From: CAZAMI01 sp964627805
GTDB taxonomy: Archaea > Thermoproteota > Thermoprotei_A > Sulfolobales > NBVN01
Direction: 5' to 3'
Length of the DNA: 46,195 nt
Assembly (NCBI GenBank): GCA_964627805.1
Contig: CAZVLA010000037.1
Coordinates: 1-46,195 of the forward strand
The position numbers were made by a program, and so were the translations under genes. How positions within the stretch are numbered: position 1 is the first letter of the stretch; each line of letters starts with the position of its first letter. The notes below the pieces were generated by a model. That model was not told where the DNA came from and made no database searches. It saw nothing but the letters and a program-made list of their open reading frames with translations. Positions 1 through 8,230 of this stretch are shown piece after piece.

Positions 1-1
1 T

Positions 2-121
2 GTCGGCTGGTCTGAGGCTAGGGAAATCCTCAACATGCTCCGTGATAAGGGGGTTAAGCTAGCTAATGACGTGGCCCATAAGGTCTGGAAGCGGGGGTTT
101 GAGTCGAGATCCCGTAAGTAA
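2..121 (+). CDS. C-terminal fragment of an unidentified protein
   Basis: An open frame enters from the left edge and ends at TAA 119-121, giving 39 residues ending in GFESRSRK. The fragment is basic and looks helical, but I do not recognise the family. Its codons (GGG, GTC, CTC) look somewhat more GC-rich than those of the following genes. It lies about 80 bp from the 3' end of tRNA-Cys on the opposite strand. Too little is present to assign a function. Confidence 0.5.
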   Translation, partial: VGWSEAREILNMLRDKGVKLANDVAHKVWKRGFESRSRK

Positions 122-204
122 TTAGGTTCTTTACAGTATTACTTGCATTACGGTTAAGAATAGTTATGTTCCGTGATAAAAGGAAGGGTTCCGAAGGTGG
201 TTTG

Positions 205-304
205 TGGAGCCGGGGGCGGGATTCGAACCCGCGAATTAGCGGGTTACGGCGGTGGTTCCTTCACCACTGCAGCCCGCCGCCTTAGACCGCTCGGCCACCC
301 CGGC
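205..304 (-). tRNA. tRNA-Cys(GCA) with a 22-nt intron
   Basis: Read on the minus strand: acceptor GCCGGGG pairs with CCCCGGC, the D stem is GCC/GGC, the T arm is GCGGG-TTCGAAT-CCCGC, and the discriminator is U as expected for tRNA-Cys. CCA is encoded (205-207). The anticodon stem GCGGG/CCCGC encloses 29 nt; removing 22 nt after G37 leaves the normal seven-base loop CTGCAGA with anticodon GCA (plus 268-270). The intron position (37/38) is the canonical archaeal bulge-helix-bulge site. Confidence 0.95.
245..266 (-). other. tRNA-Cys intron (canonical 37/38 position)
   Basis: The 22-nt insert between G37 and A38 contains a short hairpin (TGGT/ACCA around GAAGGA), compatible with a bulge-helix-bulge substrate of the archaeal tRNA splicing endonuclease. 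Removing it restores a standard class I tRNA. The boundaries are inferred from the cloverleaf. Confidence 0.85.
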
Positions 305-377
305 TCCGTTTTACTTCCTATACTGAGTAGCTATAAGTTTTAATTCGGTGTTGGGTGTTTTAGGGGGGTAGGTAGTA

Positions 378-947
378 TTGGGGTATGATAGGTCTGCATT
401 AGCTACCATCATTAAGTCGTTGAGGGATAGGGGTATTGATGGTGTCATCGTCGGTAGTACTTGCTACATGCTCTACTTAGGTCTTAAGGAGTTTGAGGAT
501 GACATTGACTTATTCACTACTACAGTATCACCTACTTTTGATGAGGACTTAATACGTAGTTGTAGTGAGGAGTTAGGTTGCTTCCTAGGTCAGACTGAGT
601 GGGGCACACCACAGCTTAGGTGCTCAGTAGGTGGTTATGAGGTAGTTGTCGAGCTTTATGAGAATATGTACGACTTCTACATACCTCAGGAAATGATTGA
701 TGACGCGGTTAGCTATAAAGTTAATGACGTCGATGTTAAGGCGTTAAGGGTTGAGGATTACTTAATAATTAAGTCTAAGTCCGGTAGGGAGAAGGACGTA
801 GCTGATATACAGTACTTAGGTGACTTAATTAAGTCAGGTGATATTAGGGTTGATAAGGGCTTAATGAGGAGGAGGTTAGGGTTATTCGAGGATTTTGAGG
901 TTAGGTTGATTAGGAGGAGGTTAGAGGGTATAGGTATTAGGTTATGA
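378..947 (+). CDS. Nucleotidyltransferase-superfamily protein
   Basis: A 189-residue protein with an N-terminal helix, then IVGSTCYMLY and the acidic pair in DDIDLF (about residues 41-46). This matches the glycine-serine plus DxD arrangement of minimal nucleotidyltransferases and their relatives. A later RVEDYLIIKSKSGREKDVADIQYL-like segment (about 124-147, only its key residues cited) resembles the lysine/aspartate region of stand-alone archaeal nucleotidyltransferases annotated as AbiEii or MNT-like. The TTG start at 378 is the first in frame. No toxin or antitoxin partner is adjacent, so a toxin-antitoxin role is not supported. The substrate is unknown. Confidence 0.6.
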   Translation: MGYDRSALATIIKSLRDRGIDGVIVGSTCYMLYLGLKEFEDDIDLFTTTVSPTFDEDLIRSCSEELGCFLGQTEWGTPQLRCSVGGYEVVVELYENMYDFYIPQEMIDDAVSYKVNDVDVKALRVEDYLIIKSKSGREKDVADIQYLGDLIKSGDIRVDKGLMRRRLGLFEDFEVRLIRRRLEGIGIRL

Positions 948-953
948 AGTAAC

Positions 954-1121
954 TTACCTCCTAATACCGAATTTCTTCTTCTTAGGTCTTAAGTTCTTAC
1001 TCTTACACCTCCTACACTTAGTAGCTCCCGGCGGGTTTAAGGCACCGCATTTCCTACATACCATCTTATCAAGTACTCTCTTCTCAACGATCTTGAGTAG
1101 TTCAGGATCCGTTATGGGCAT
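954..1121 (-). CDS. rpl40e: 50S ribosomal protein L40e
   Basis: A 55-residue basic protein starting MPITDPELLK with four zinc-ligand cysteines in CRKCGALN and CRRCKSKN, and a lysine-rich tail (LRPKKKKFG). Length and the MPITDPE start match archaeal L40e, the zinc-ribbon protein related to the ribosomal tail of eukaryotic ubiquitin-L40 fusions. It faces the nucleotidyltransferase-like gene tail to tail, six bases apart. A clear TATA element sits 32 bp upstream of the ATG, so the transcript is probably leaderless or nearly so. Confidence 0.95.
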   Translation of the reverse strand: MPITDPELLKIVEKRVLDKMVCRKCGALNPPGATKCRRCKSKNLRPKKKKFGIRR

Positions 1122-1152
1122 CCACACCACCTAAGACTGCATACTCCACTGA

Positions 1153-1160
1153 TTTATAAA
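1153..1160 (-). promoter_or_regulatory. TATA box of rpl40e
   Basis: The sequence TTTATAAA lies 31-39 bp upstream of the rpl40e ATG (minus strand). Archaeal initiation about 25 bp downstream would give a leader of only a few bases. The element is palindromic, so orientation is inferred from gene position. Confidence 0.7.
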
Positions 1161-1278
1161 CCTTAATATAGCCGTACCTAGGTATGTTATGAGGTTGGGT
1201 AAATCGGAAGTGATCGAAAAGGTTTTAGGTTAAACACCTATATACGCTAGAGCGAGGTAAGGTAATTAGCGAGAGTGT

Positions 1279-1803
1279 TTGGAAGTGAAGATACCGTTAG
1301 ACCATATATGTGTACGGACGGGTGTGCTCTGCCCAAGGTGTAGGAGGTTAGTGAGTAGTGGGGAGGTTAAGGAGTTTGAAGTAGATGTTATGAGGGCCTT
1401 ACTGGAGCTGGAGACTAGGTCTGACTTTAAGTTCTTGAGGGATGCTGAGTACATTAAGTCAGTAATCCTTGGTAGGACCTTAATACTGTTGATAAGGGTT
1501 AAGGGAGGGGCTATACATCCTAGGCACTTAATTAGGTTAGGGAGGGCACTTTCTGAGAAGTTAGGTAAGAGGGTTAAGATAGTAAATACTGCTCAAGGAT
1601 CCTTAAGGGAGATTGCTTCTCAACTCATGTACCCAGCTAGGGTAATAGGTGTTAATACCTTATGGCTGCCGGACGGTACTGTAGAGCATATAGTTAGGAT
1701 TCCTAAGTCGGATAGGAGGTACTTACCACCGGATACCCTAGCACTCGAGAATATACTCTCCCAAATAACGGGTATGAATGTTAAGATAAGGATGGAGGGT
1801 TAA
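1279..1803 (+). CDS. NusA-like KH-domain RNA-binding protein
   Basis: A 174-residue protein with a CPRC knuckle at residues 18-21 near the N terminus, followed by an alpha/beta region with two KH-like segments. The second contains RVIGVNTLWLPDGT (about 116-129). This resembles the short archaeal NusA-related proteins annotated as transcription elongation or termination factors. The four-base gap to aspS suggests co-transcription, and RNA binding in translation or transcription is the reasonable role. The TTG start is used because no upstream in-frame start precedes it. The exact function is inferred. Confidence 0.7.
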   Translation: MEVKIPLDHICVRTGVLCPRCRRLVSSGEVKEFEVDVMRALLELETRSDFKFLRDAEYIKSVILGRTLILLIRVKGGAIHPRHLIRLGRALSEKLGKRVKIVNTAQGSLREIASQLMYPARVIGVNTLWLPDGTVEHIVRIPKSDRRYLPPDTLALENILSQITGMNVKIRMEG

Positions 1804-1807
1804 TTAC

Positions 1808-3106
1808 ATGATCTACAGGACCCACCTCTCATCAGAGATTAATGAGTCCCTAGCAGGTAAGGAGGTAGTCATAGCTGGTTGGGTACATGTTAAGAGGGAC
1901 TTAGGCGGTAAGAAGTTCCTAATAGTTAGGGATAAGGATGGATATATCCAAGTAGTTATTGATAAGAGGAAGCAACCAGAACTAGCTAAGTTATTCACTG
2001 AATTAACTCCAGAGTCAACGGTTAGTGTCGTAGGTACTGTTAAGTTGGATAAGAGAGCACCTAACGGTTACGAGATAGTGCCTAAGGAGATAATCGTTCA
2101 TAGTAAGGCTAAGGCACCACTACCCCTAGACGTAAGTGGTAAGGTACCTGCTGACTTCGACACTAGGATGAGGGAGAGGGTCCTCGACCTTAGGAGGGAG
2201 GAGAGTAGGGCTTACTTCAAGATCGTATCAACAGCATTGAGGGCTATTAGGGAGGAGCTCTATAGGAGGGGCTTCATAGAGGTATTCACACCTAAGATCA
2301 TAGCGACAGCAACCGAGGGTGGCGCAGCACTCTTCCCGGTAGCTTACTTCGGTAGGGAGGCGTACTTAGCTCAGAGTCCGCAACTCTATAAGGAGTTACT
2401 AGCAGGTGCTTTCGAGAGGGTCTTCGAGATAGCTCCTGCGTGGAGGGCTGAGGAGTCCGACACCCCCTACCACCTATCTGAATTCATAAGTGTTGATATT
2501 GAGATGGCATTCGCTAACTACGAAACCGTTATGGAGGTCCTCGAGAACGTAGTGTATAGGGCAGTTAAGGCTGTTAAGGAGGAGTGTCGTAGGGAGTTAG
2601 AGATTATTAAGTACGAACCACCAGATTTCAAACTACCACTTAAGAGGTTTAGGTATGAGGAGGTAGTTAAGAAGCTCCAGAACGCAGGTGTTGATATTGA
2701 GTTAGGTGAGGATGTAGGGACTCCGGAGTTGAGGGTATTCCATAAGTTAGTTAATGAGGAGGTATACTTCATAATTGACTGGCCAGACGCTACTAGACCA
2801 TTCTATACGATGCCTAAGAAGGACGACCCAACATACTCTGAGTCCTTCGACCTTAACTGGAGGTTCCTAGAGATTGCCTCAGGTAGTACTAGGGTACATG
2901 ATAAGGAGTTACTTATTGAGAGGCTTAGGACTAGGGGCTTAAACCCAGAGAGCTTCCAGTTCTTCCTTAAGTGGTTCGACTACGGAATGCCACCACATGC
3001 TGGTTGGGGGTTAGGTCTAGGTAGGTTCGCACTAATGCTTACTGGTGCTAGGAATATTAGGGAGGTAACTACCTTCCCGAGGGATAAGAAGAGGTTAACA
3101 CCTTAA
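1808..3106 (+). CDS. aspS: Aspartyl-tRNA synthetase (archaeal type)
   Basis: A 432-residue class IIb synthetase. The N-terminal OB fold (about 15-105) carries GWVHVKRDLGGKKFLIVRD, which reads the anticodon. The catalytic core includes the motif 2 region AWRAEESDTPYHLSEF and ends with motif 3 GWGLGLGRFALMLTG, then FPRDKKRLTP, typical of archaeal AspRS. At motif 3 the usual acidic residue before the arginine is a glycine (LGLGRF). Length matches the archaeal family. Whether it also charges tRNA-Asn (non-discriminating) cannot be settled by eye. The last four bases overlap truD tail to tail. Confidence 0.97.
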   Translation: MIYRTHLSSEINESLAGKEVVIAGWVHVKRDLGGKKFLIVRDKDGYIQVVIDKRKQPELAKLFTELTPESTVSVVGTVKLDKRAPNGYEIVPKEIIVHSKAKAPLPLDVSGKVPADFDTRMRERVLDLRREESRAYFKIVSTALRAIREELYRRGFIEVFTPKIIATATEGGAALFPVAYFGREAYLAQSPQLYKELLAGAFERVFEIAPAWRAEESDTPYHLSEFISVDIEMAFANYETVMEVLENVVYRAVKAVKEECRRELEIIKYEPPDFKLPLKRFRYEEVVKKLQNAGVDIELGEDVGTPELRVFHKLVNEEVYFIIDWPDATRPFYTMPKKDDPTYSESFDLNWRFLEIASGSTRVHDKELLIERLRTRGLNPESFQFFLKWFDYGMPPHAGWGLGLGRFALMLTGARNIREVTTFPRDKKRLTP

Positions 3107-4359
3107 AGCGCCTTAACTACATCCTCCCTCAGCAACTCCCTAAGAACTACCGAGGCGTATGTTGAGGGACCTAGCGTAAACCCAATTACTACGTAGTTAC
3201 CCTCACGACTAATTACTAAGTCCCTAACCGTGAATACTGTAGACCTAACACCACTCCTTAAGTACTTAACGAAGTCCTTAGCTAAGCCCCTTAAGTACTC
3301 ATTAACTACCTCCTTAACTACGTAGTCGCATTGATTACTTAAGTACCTAATACCTAAGTTAGGTAGTTCAAGTACGTCGCACCTCCTAGCTACTTCATAA
3401 GTACTACCTAAGTCAATGATTAACTTAGATAGTGCTAGGTTGAAGAGGTATGACTGGTAAGCCTCAATGAATAGCCTTAAGTACTTAGTACCTAATGACT
3501 TAATCACATCCCTAGGTGACTTACCCCTAATTAAGTCACTAATTACCTTACGTTCAATCCAGAACTTACTAGGGAATGCGTTAAGCGCCTCCCTCAACTT
3601 ACCTAACCTAAATAACTCCCTAGCCCTCCTAACGGACTCCGACTCATACTCTGAAGGCTTACCCACTAATACCTCTATAGCTCCCTCGTAATTACCCATT
3701 AGTAACTCCCTACCGACTAAGTGGGTTATGGGTCTCCTACTACCGAATCTCTGGTACCCGAAGTAGTTAGGTAGTAATGAATTACCTAACCTCCTCAGTA
3801 TCCCCTCAACCTCACTAATTCTTTCGGGGTCCTTAATCACCATCTTAATAGTGAATGAATTACCCTCTAAGTCACCCCTACCTAACCAGTGATTAGTACC
3901 TAGTCCCGTAATACATAACCACACCCTACCACTGGAGGTCCTTACCTCAATTACGGAGTCCTTAACTAACTCAGTAAGTACTGGTAAGTACTTAGATTCT
4001 ACGCTAAGGAACTGGCACGTATGTGCGTTAGCGTCCTTAAGACCTGCGAAGCCTAACCTACGTACCCTCAAGTACTTACTTACTAAGGATACAGCATCTA
4101 GTGTTGGTAGGCCCTCCTTACACATAATTAGTAGTGAGTACCTATAATTACGTACTAACTCATTAATTACCTCCTTAAGTATTTCCTTACTTAAGCATAA
4201 TTCAGTATTAGCTACTAAACCATTAAGACCGACCTCCCTAACTACGAACGTATTAGGTGACTGTACGTAGCTTAAGTAATTACCAACGTAGAGCTCTGGG
4301 TTAGCGTAGGTAAGCATACCAACCTCTCTATCGATCCCCGGTACGTTAGTTAGGATCAA
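3103..4359 (-). CDS. truD: tRNA pseudouridine synthase TruD
   Basis: A 418-residue TruD-family enzyme that converts uridine to pseudouridine in tRNA (position 13 in characterised homologues). The family signature GFAGLKDANAHTCQ (about 103-116) holds the catalytic aspartate D109, and LPNYFGYQRFGSRRPITH (about 196-213) is the second conserved block. The C-terminal half contains the TRUD insertion domain. It follows pth2 on the same strand by 12 bp, so it is probably the last gene of the minus-strand run 5713-3103. Confidence 0.95.
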   Translation of the reverse strand: MILTNVPGIDREVGMLTYANPELYVGNYLSYVQSPNTFVVREVGLNGLVANTELCLSKEILKEVINELVRNYRYSLLIMCKEGLPTLDAVSLVSKYLRVRRLGFAGLKDANAHTCQFLSVESKYLPVLTELVKDSVIEVRTSSGRVWLCITGLGTNHWLGRGDLEGNSFTIKMVIKDPERISEVEGILRRLGNSLLPNYFGYQRFGSRRPITHLVGRELLMGNYEGAIEVLVGKPSEYESESVRRARELFRLGKLREALNAFPSKFWIERKVISDLIRGKSPRDVIKSLGTKYLRLFIEAYQSYLFNLALSKLIIDLGSTYEVARRCDVLELPNLGIRYLSNQCDYVVKEVVNEYLRGLAKDFVKYLRSGVRSTVFTVRDLVISREGNYVVIGFTLGPSTYASVVLRELLREDVVKAL

Positions 4360-4371
4360 TGCCTAACCCTA

Positions 4372-4734
4372 CTAAAGAAGCTTTAAATTCCCAGTCACCT
4401 TATCAACTAACTCCGTAGGTGCAGGACCTACACCTACGGCCGTTAACGTACCTGGAGCTAACTCAGTTAGTCCAGCATCCCTAATTACTGAGGTCGGTAG
4501 CCCTAGCTCCATAGCTTCATTAGCTATCTTAAGTAGGTCTGACTCCGTACCCCCACGAACGACTACTTTCTTAGCCCCCTCCCTCAACCACTCATCAACC
4601 CACTCCCTACGCATTCTTAAGCACTTAAGTACTGCTTCAACAGCTGCGTGAGCTACTTGAACAGCTAACTTACCCTTACTCATCCTCACGTCGGTCCTAA
4701 CGGCTATTACCTGCTTAAACCTGAAACTACTCAA
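4372..4734 (-). CDS. pth2: Peptidyl-tRNA hydrolase Pth2
   Basis: A 120-residue Pth2 enzyme that recycles peptidyl-tRNAs released from stalled ribosomes. The N-terminal FKQVIAVRTDVRMSKGKLA and the following QVAHAAVEA are diagnostic, and the C terminus carries GPAPTELVDKVTG. Length is that of archaeal and eukaryotic Pth2. It is 2 bp from the upstream gene and 12 bp from truD, consistent with an operon of tRNA-related functions. Confidence 0.96.
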   Translation of the reverse strand: MSSFRFKQVIAVRTDVRMSKGKLAVQVAHAAVEAVLKCLRMRREWVDEWLREGAKKVVVRGGTESDLLKIANEAMELGLPTSVIRDAGLTELAPGTLTAVGVGPAPTELVDKVTGNLKLL

Positions 4735-4736
4735 TA

Positions 4737-5054
4737 CTACTCACCAACTAACTTACTTATTACCTCCTTGAGTACCGCCTCCCTACGCTCAACCTCACAC
4801 TTAGCTATGCATGTCTCATCCTCAATACCGTTCTTAATGCACATATCCCTACACTCAGCTAGGTACAGCCTCTCGTCGGGCTCGACTAGGAAGTAGCCCT
4901 TACCTAGCGACTTAATCTTAACTACCTGCCATAGGTTGGACTCCTTAATAACCTTACTTACCTCACTATAGAGTTCCTTATGAAATATGAAGAAGCCGAA
5001 CTTCTTAAATGCCCTAACCATCCTAGACCTTACGTCCTGCCTTAATGACTCCAT
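4737..5054 (-). CDS. Uncharacterised small protein with a four-cysteine motif
   Basis: A 105-residue protein, not recognised. It has a basic helical N terminus (RSRMVRAFKKFGFF) and then ECRDMCIKNGIEDETCIAKC (residues about 72-91), four cysteines in a C-x3-C-x9-C-x3-C pattern. That spacing resembles a twin CX3C arrangement, which could form disulfides or bind metal. The ATG at 5054 overlaps the upstream gene by 32 bp and has GGTG about 8 bp upstream; an alternative ATG at 5021 would remove the overlap. Operon position before pth2 and truD suggests an RNA-linked role, but this is inference only. Confidence 0.65.
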   Translation of the reverse strand: MESLRQDVRSRMVRAFKKFGFFIFHKELYSEVSKVIKESNLWQVVKIKSLGKGYFLVEPDERLYLAECRDMCIKNGIEDETCIAKCEVERREAVLKEVISKLVGE

Positions 5055-5442
5055 ACCTCTTCACCGGTACCTTAGCCCTCCTTAATACACACTTGATTAT
5101 GTCCAGTAACTTAGTTGATACGTAATCAACTAACCTAACCTTCATCTTCCTATAGACCGCCCTACCTATTAACTCGCCCTTACTATCGTATATTACTACA
5201 TCGCCGTTAACCCTACCCCTAATACCCCTCCTGAAGTCTAACTGAATAACTAATGCGTCATCAGGTACTTCAATCTCCTCAACATACCTCCTACCTACTA
5301 CGTAGGTCGGCCTCTCCTCACTCCTTGACTTAACTACGTACTTAAGGGGCCTACATTCAGTATCTACTACTACGTACGATATTATCCTATGATGCTTACC
5401 ACTCCTTGATTTAGAGTTCTCGTTAATCACCTTAACAACCAA
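5023..5442 (-). CDS. Uncharacterised basic protein
   Basis: A 139-residue, strongly basic protein, not recognised. A beta-rich middle (residues about 20-110) is followed by a short helical region and a KRYGVIKAGRKV C terminus. Several arginine pairs suggest nucleic-acid or ribosome contact. It overlaps the next gene by 32 bp and lies one base downstream of the 89-residue gene, so the three small genes appear to be one unit with pth2 and truD. No catalytic motif is visible. Confidence 0.6.
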   Translation of the reverse strand: MVVKVINENSKSRSGKHHRIISYVVVDTECRPLKYVVKSRSEERPTYVVGRRYVEEIEVPDDALVIQLDFRRGIRGRVNGDVVIYDSKGELIGRAVYRKMKVRLVDYVSTKLLDIIKCVLRRAKVPVKRYGVIKAGRKV

Positions 5443-5443
5443 T

Positions 5444-5713
5444 TTAAGCCACCTTAATTACGTACCCCTCACTAACCTCCTCGATACTTACCTTAGGTTC
5501 CTCACGGCACCTAACGACTAGTGCTAAGCCCTTATTACTTAACCAAGGGCTGACATTTACTGAGCAGTACTTACTAATTAATACCCTACGTACTGACTTA
5601 CTGGATCCCTCCTCAAGCTTAGCTCCATTAACTGAGTACTTTGTGTATAAGCACTCATTACTTGTTAGGTCTAACTGAATAATTACTGTGTACTCACCAC
5701 CACTCTCACTCAA
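5444..5713 (-). CDS. Uncharacterised small beta-rich protein
   Basis: An 89-residue protein with predicted alternating strands and three cysteines (in NECLYT, SKYCSV and VRCREE), not recognised. It would be the first gene of the minus-strand run ending in truD. One base separates its stop from the next ATG, which argues for translational coupling. Base composition and codon choice resemble the neighbours, supporting a real gene. Confidence 0.5.
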   Translation of the reverse strand: MSESGGEYTVIIQLDLTSNECLYTKYSVNGAKLEEGSSKSVRRVLISKYCSVNVSPWLSNKGLALVVRCREEPKVSIEEVSEGYVIKVA

Positions 5714-5861
5714 CTCAATACCCTAAACACTAAAGTGTAGGGAATTATTTAGTGTTACTTTTTAGGGCTTTCTAACTTGATAAAAACTTATTACTTACTA
5801 CCACCCTCATAAGTGGGGTAAAAATGAGTAAATCCCCCTTCCGTAATTGGGTGTTGAGTAC

Positions 5862-6152
5862 ATGACTAGGTATAGGAAGTATAGGAACCCTTATCAAGTA
5901 GATGTTAGTAGATTCAGCATCTACTCAATATATAAGGGTAGGGGTGAGGGGAGGACCTTATCAGTAGGTGATGAGGTTCTAGTTAAGGTTACTGAGGTTG
6001 ATAGGGAGGGTAAGGGAGTAGCTTACTTTAGAGGAGCTAAGATAGTGATTCCTAGAGCAATGGCTAATGAGAGGGTTAGGGTTAGGATAATTAGGAAGTT
6101 AGGGAGTAATGAGTACTTAGCATCAGTCGTTGAGAGGTTAGATGAGGTGTAG
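5862..6152 (+). CDS. TRAM-domain RNA-binding protein
   Basis: A 96-residue protein from ATG 5862 (an in-frame TTG at 5847 would add five residues). After a basic leader rich in RY and KY, residues about 33-94 form a TRAM domain with VGDEVLVKVTEVDREGKG, VAYFRGAKIVIP and NERVRVRI. Stand-alone archaeal TRAM proteins bind RNA and some act as RNA chaperones or in cold adaptation. It lies upstream of the RFC genes with a 70-bp gap, probably under its own promoter. Confidence 0.9.
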   Translation: MTRYRKYRNPYQVDVSRFSIYSIYKGRGEGRTLSVGDEVLVKVTEVDREGKGVAYFRGAKIVIPRAMANERVRVRIIRKLGSNEYLASVVERLDEV

Positions 6153-6222
6153 CTTGAGTTAATTAATCATGTGTCAACTTAGTTAAAAGCTTCGTTAAGT
6201 AAATGTATGACTTGGTGGTAGT

Positions 6223-8226
6223 GTGTCATCTAGGTCAAGAACGGTGCTAGCAGAGCTTCTATGGGCTGAGAAATACAGACCTAAGTCACTATCTGAGATA
6301 GTTAATCAGGAGGAGATCGTTAATAGGTTGATGAGGTTCGTTAAGGAGAAGAACATGCCCCACCTCCTATTCGCAGGACCTCCAGGTACTGGCAAGACAA
6401 CAGCAGCTCACGCACTAGCTCACGACCTTTACGGTAAGGACTATAGGATGTACATGCTTGAGTTAAACGCTTCAGTAGCTAAGGACACACCAGTACTAGT
6501 TAGGATTAAGGGGGAGGTAATCTGGACTACTTTTGAGGAGTTAGATAAGCTCTACTTCAGTAGGGGTAACGTACTGAGGTACGGTGATGGTGAGTACGTT
6601 AAAGTTGATGACTTAGAGGTACTGAGTATTGATAAGGCGTCTGGTAGGGTTAGGTGGTTTAGGGTTTCTTGGTTAATTAGGCATAAGGCGAAGTACGTAG
6701 TTAGGGTCATTCTTAGGGGAGGTGGAGAGATTAAGTTAACAGGTAATCACTCAGTAATGATGATTAATGAGTACGGCGAGTTGACTGAGAGGAAAGCCAG
6801 TGATATAAGGCCCGGTGATTACCTAATATCGTTCGCTACTACGCCGGGGAATGGTAGGGGGATTAAGTTAGGGAGTTCAGTATTAGGGGACTTAGGCGGG
6901 GTTAAGAACACTGAGATACGTACGTACTCATTAGCAACTAATGCTGTAGGGATTAATGAGGGGTGTGGAGTACCTAGGTTAGGTAGTGGCTTCATGTACG
7001 TAGATACTCCCTGGTTAGGTAGTATTAGTGATGTACGGGGTTTCGTAGGTGGTTATGGAGTTAAGTTAGTAATGAGTAGGGATGCGGGGTTCAGTAATCA
7101 CGACTCACTACCTGCTAAACCGTTCATAAGGTTCCTTGAGAGGGTTAGCGGAGCTGTAGGGATTGATTGGAGGAAGCTACTAAGCCATCACCTACGTAGT
7201 GATGTAGGGACTATACCTAAGAGGTATGTATTGGAGGTTCTGGAATCCGTGGATATCAGTAAGTTAAGTAGTGAGGAGTATGAGGTCTATAGGAGGTTAC
7301 TGACCCTAGCGAAGTCCGACGTACACGTAGTTGAGATTGCGGGGACGGAGGTTATTGAGTATGATGACTACGTATACGACGTCAGCGTACCCGATAACAA
7401 CATGTTCTTCGCGGGTGCTGTACCAGTACTACTCCATAATTCAGACGAGCGTGGTATAGACGTTATTAGGACTAAGGTTAAGGAGTTCGCTAGGAGTAAA
7501 TTACCTGCTAACATACCGTTTAAGATAGTCCTACTAGATGAAGCTGATAACATGACTGCTGATGCTCAGCAGGCCCTCAGGAGGCTTATGGAGATGTACG
7601 TTGATGTCACTAGGTTCATATTAATAGCTAATTACCCAAGTAAGATAATAGAGCCTATACAGTCTAGATGCGCGGTATTTAGGTTCACACCACTTAAGAA
7701 GGAGGATGTAGTTAGTAGGCTTAAGTGGATATGCGAGCAGGAAGGCGTTGATTATGACTTAGAGGCTCTTGAGGTCATATACGACATATCCGAGGGTGAT
7801 ATGAGGAAAGCAATCAACATACTACAGGCTAGTGCAGCGTTAGGTAAGGTGACCGTAGCTAACGTGTATAAGGTGGTTGGGTTAGCACACCCACGCGAGG
7901 TTAGGGAGATGATTAAGGTAGCACTATCCGGTGACTTCATGAGGGCTAGAGACATCATGAGGAAGTTAATGCTTAGTTACGGACTATCAGGTACTGACCT
8001 AATTAAGCAGATACATAAGGAGATATTCAGCCCAGAGATCGACTTACCTGAGCACGTTAGGGTTGAGATAGCTGATTACGTAGGTGAGATACAGTTTAGG
8101 TTAGTTGAGGGAGCCGACGATGAGATACAGCTAAACGCACTACTAGCTAAGTTAGCATTAATGGGTAAGTCATTAAGGACCTCAGCAACGGGAGGGGTGA
8201 GTAGGAGAAGATCTGTTAAGGTGTGA
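6223..8226 (+). CDS. rfcS: Replication factor C small subunit, interrupted by an intein
   Basis: A 667-residue precursor; removing the 323-residue intein gives a 344-residue clamp-loader subunit, close to the usual archaeal RfcS length. The N-extein has AEKYRPKSLSEIVNQEE and Walker A GPPGTGKTT (52-60). The C-extein has SDERGIDVIR, Walker B VLLDEAD (about 436-442), and the arginine-finger region IQSRCAVFRF. It loads PCNA with RfcL, the next gene after a 4-bp gap. The GTG start is preceded by GGTGGT. Activity requires protein splicing because the intein splits the conserved LNAS-DERG segment. Confidence 0.97.
   Translation: MSSRSRTVLAELLWAEKYRPKSLSEIVNQEEIVNRLMRFVKEKNMPHLLFAGPPGTGKTTAAHALAHDLYGKDYRMYMLELNASVAKDTPVLVRIKGEVIWTTFEELDKLYFSRGNVLRYGDGEYVKVDDLEVLSIDKASGRVRWFRVSWLIRHKAKYVVRVILRGGGEIKLTGNHSVMMINEYGELTERKASDIRPGDYLISFATTPGNGRGIKLGSSVLGDLGGVKNTEIRTYSLATNAVGINEGCGVPRLGSGFMYVDTPWLGSISDVRGFVGGYGVKLVMSRDAGFSNHDSLPAKPFIRFLERVSGAVGIDWRKLLSHHLRSDVGTIPKRYVLEVLESVDISKLSSEEYEVYRRLLTLAKSDVHVVEIAGTEVIEYDDYVYDVSVPDNNMFFAGAVPVLLHNSDERGIDVIRTKVKEFARSKLPANIPFKIVLLDEADNMTADAQQALRRLMEMYVDVTRFILIANYPSKIIEPIQSRCAVFRFTPLKKEDVVSRLKWICEQEGVDYDLEALEVIYDISEGDMRKAINILQASAALGKVTVANVYKVVGLAHPREVREMIKVALSGDFMRARDIMRKLMLSYGLSGTDLIKQIHKEIFSPEIDLPEHVRVEIADYVGEIQFRLVEGADDEIQLNALLAKLALMGKSLRTSATGGVSRRRSVKV
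6472..7440 (+). mobile_element. Intein in RFC small subunit, endonuclease region apparently degenerate
   Basis: Residues 84-406 of the RfcS precursor. It starts SVAKDTPVLVRIKG (Ser1 nucleophile, block A), has block B TGNHSVMM (173-180) with the TxxH motif, block F YVYDVSVPDNNMFFAG and block G PVLLHN, followed by +1 serine in SDERG. The insertion is in a highly conserved ATPase site, a typical intein choice. The central 210-370 region is long enough for a LAGLIDADG endonuclease, but its best motif candidate, VRGFVGGYG (271-279), lacks the catalytic acidic residue. Splicing residues look intact while homing looks lost. Confidence 0.93.
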
Positions 8227-8230
8227 GTTA

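Noticed and set aside
378..947. Toxin-antitoxin system (MNT/HEPN or AbiE)
   Set aside because: The nucleotidyltransferase-like gene has no HEPN or regulator partner adjacent to it.
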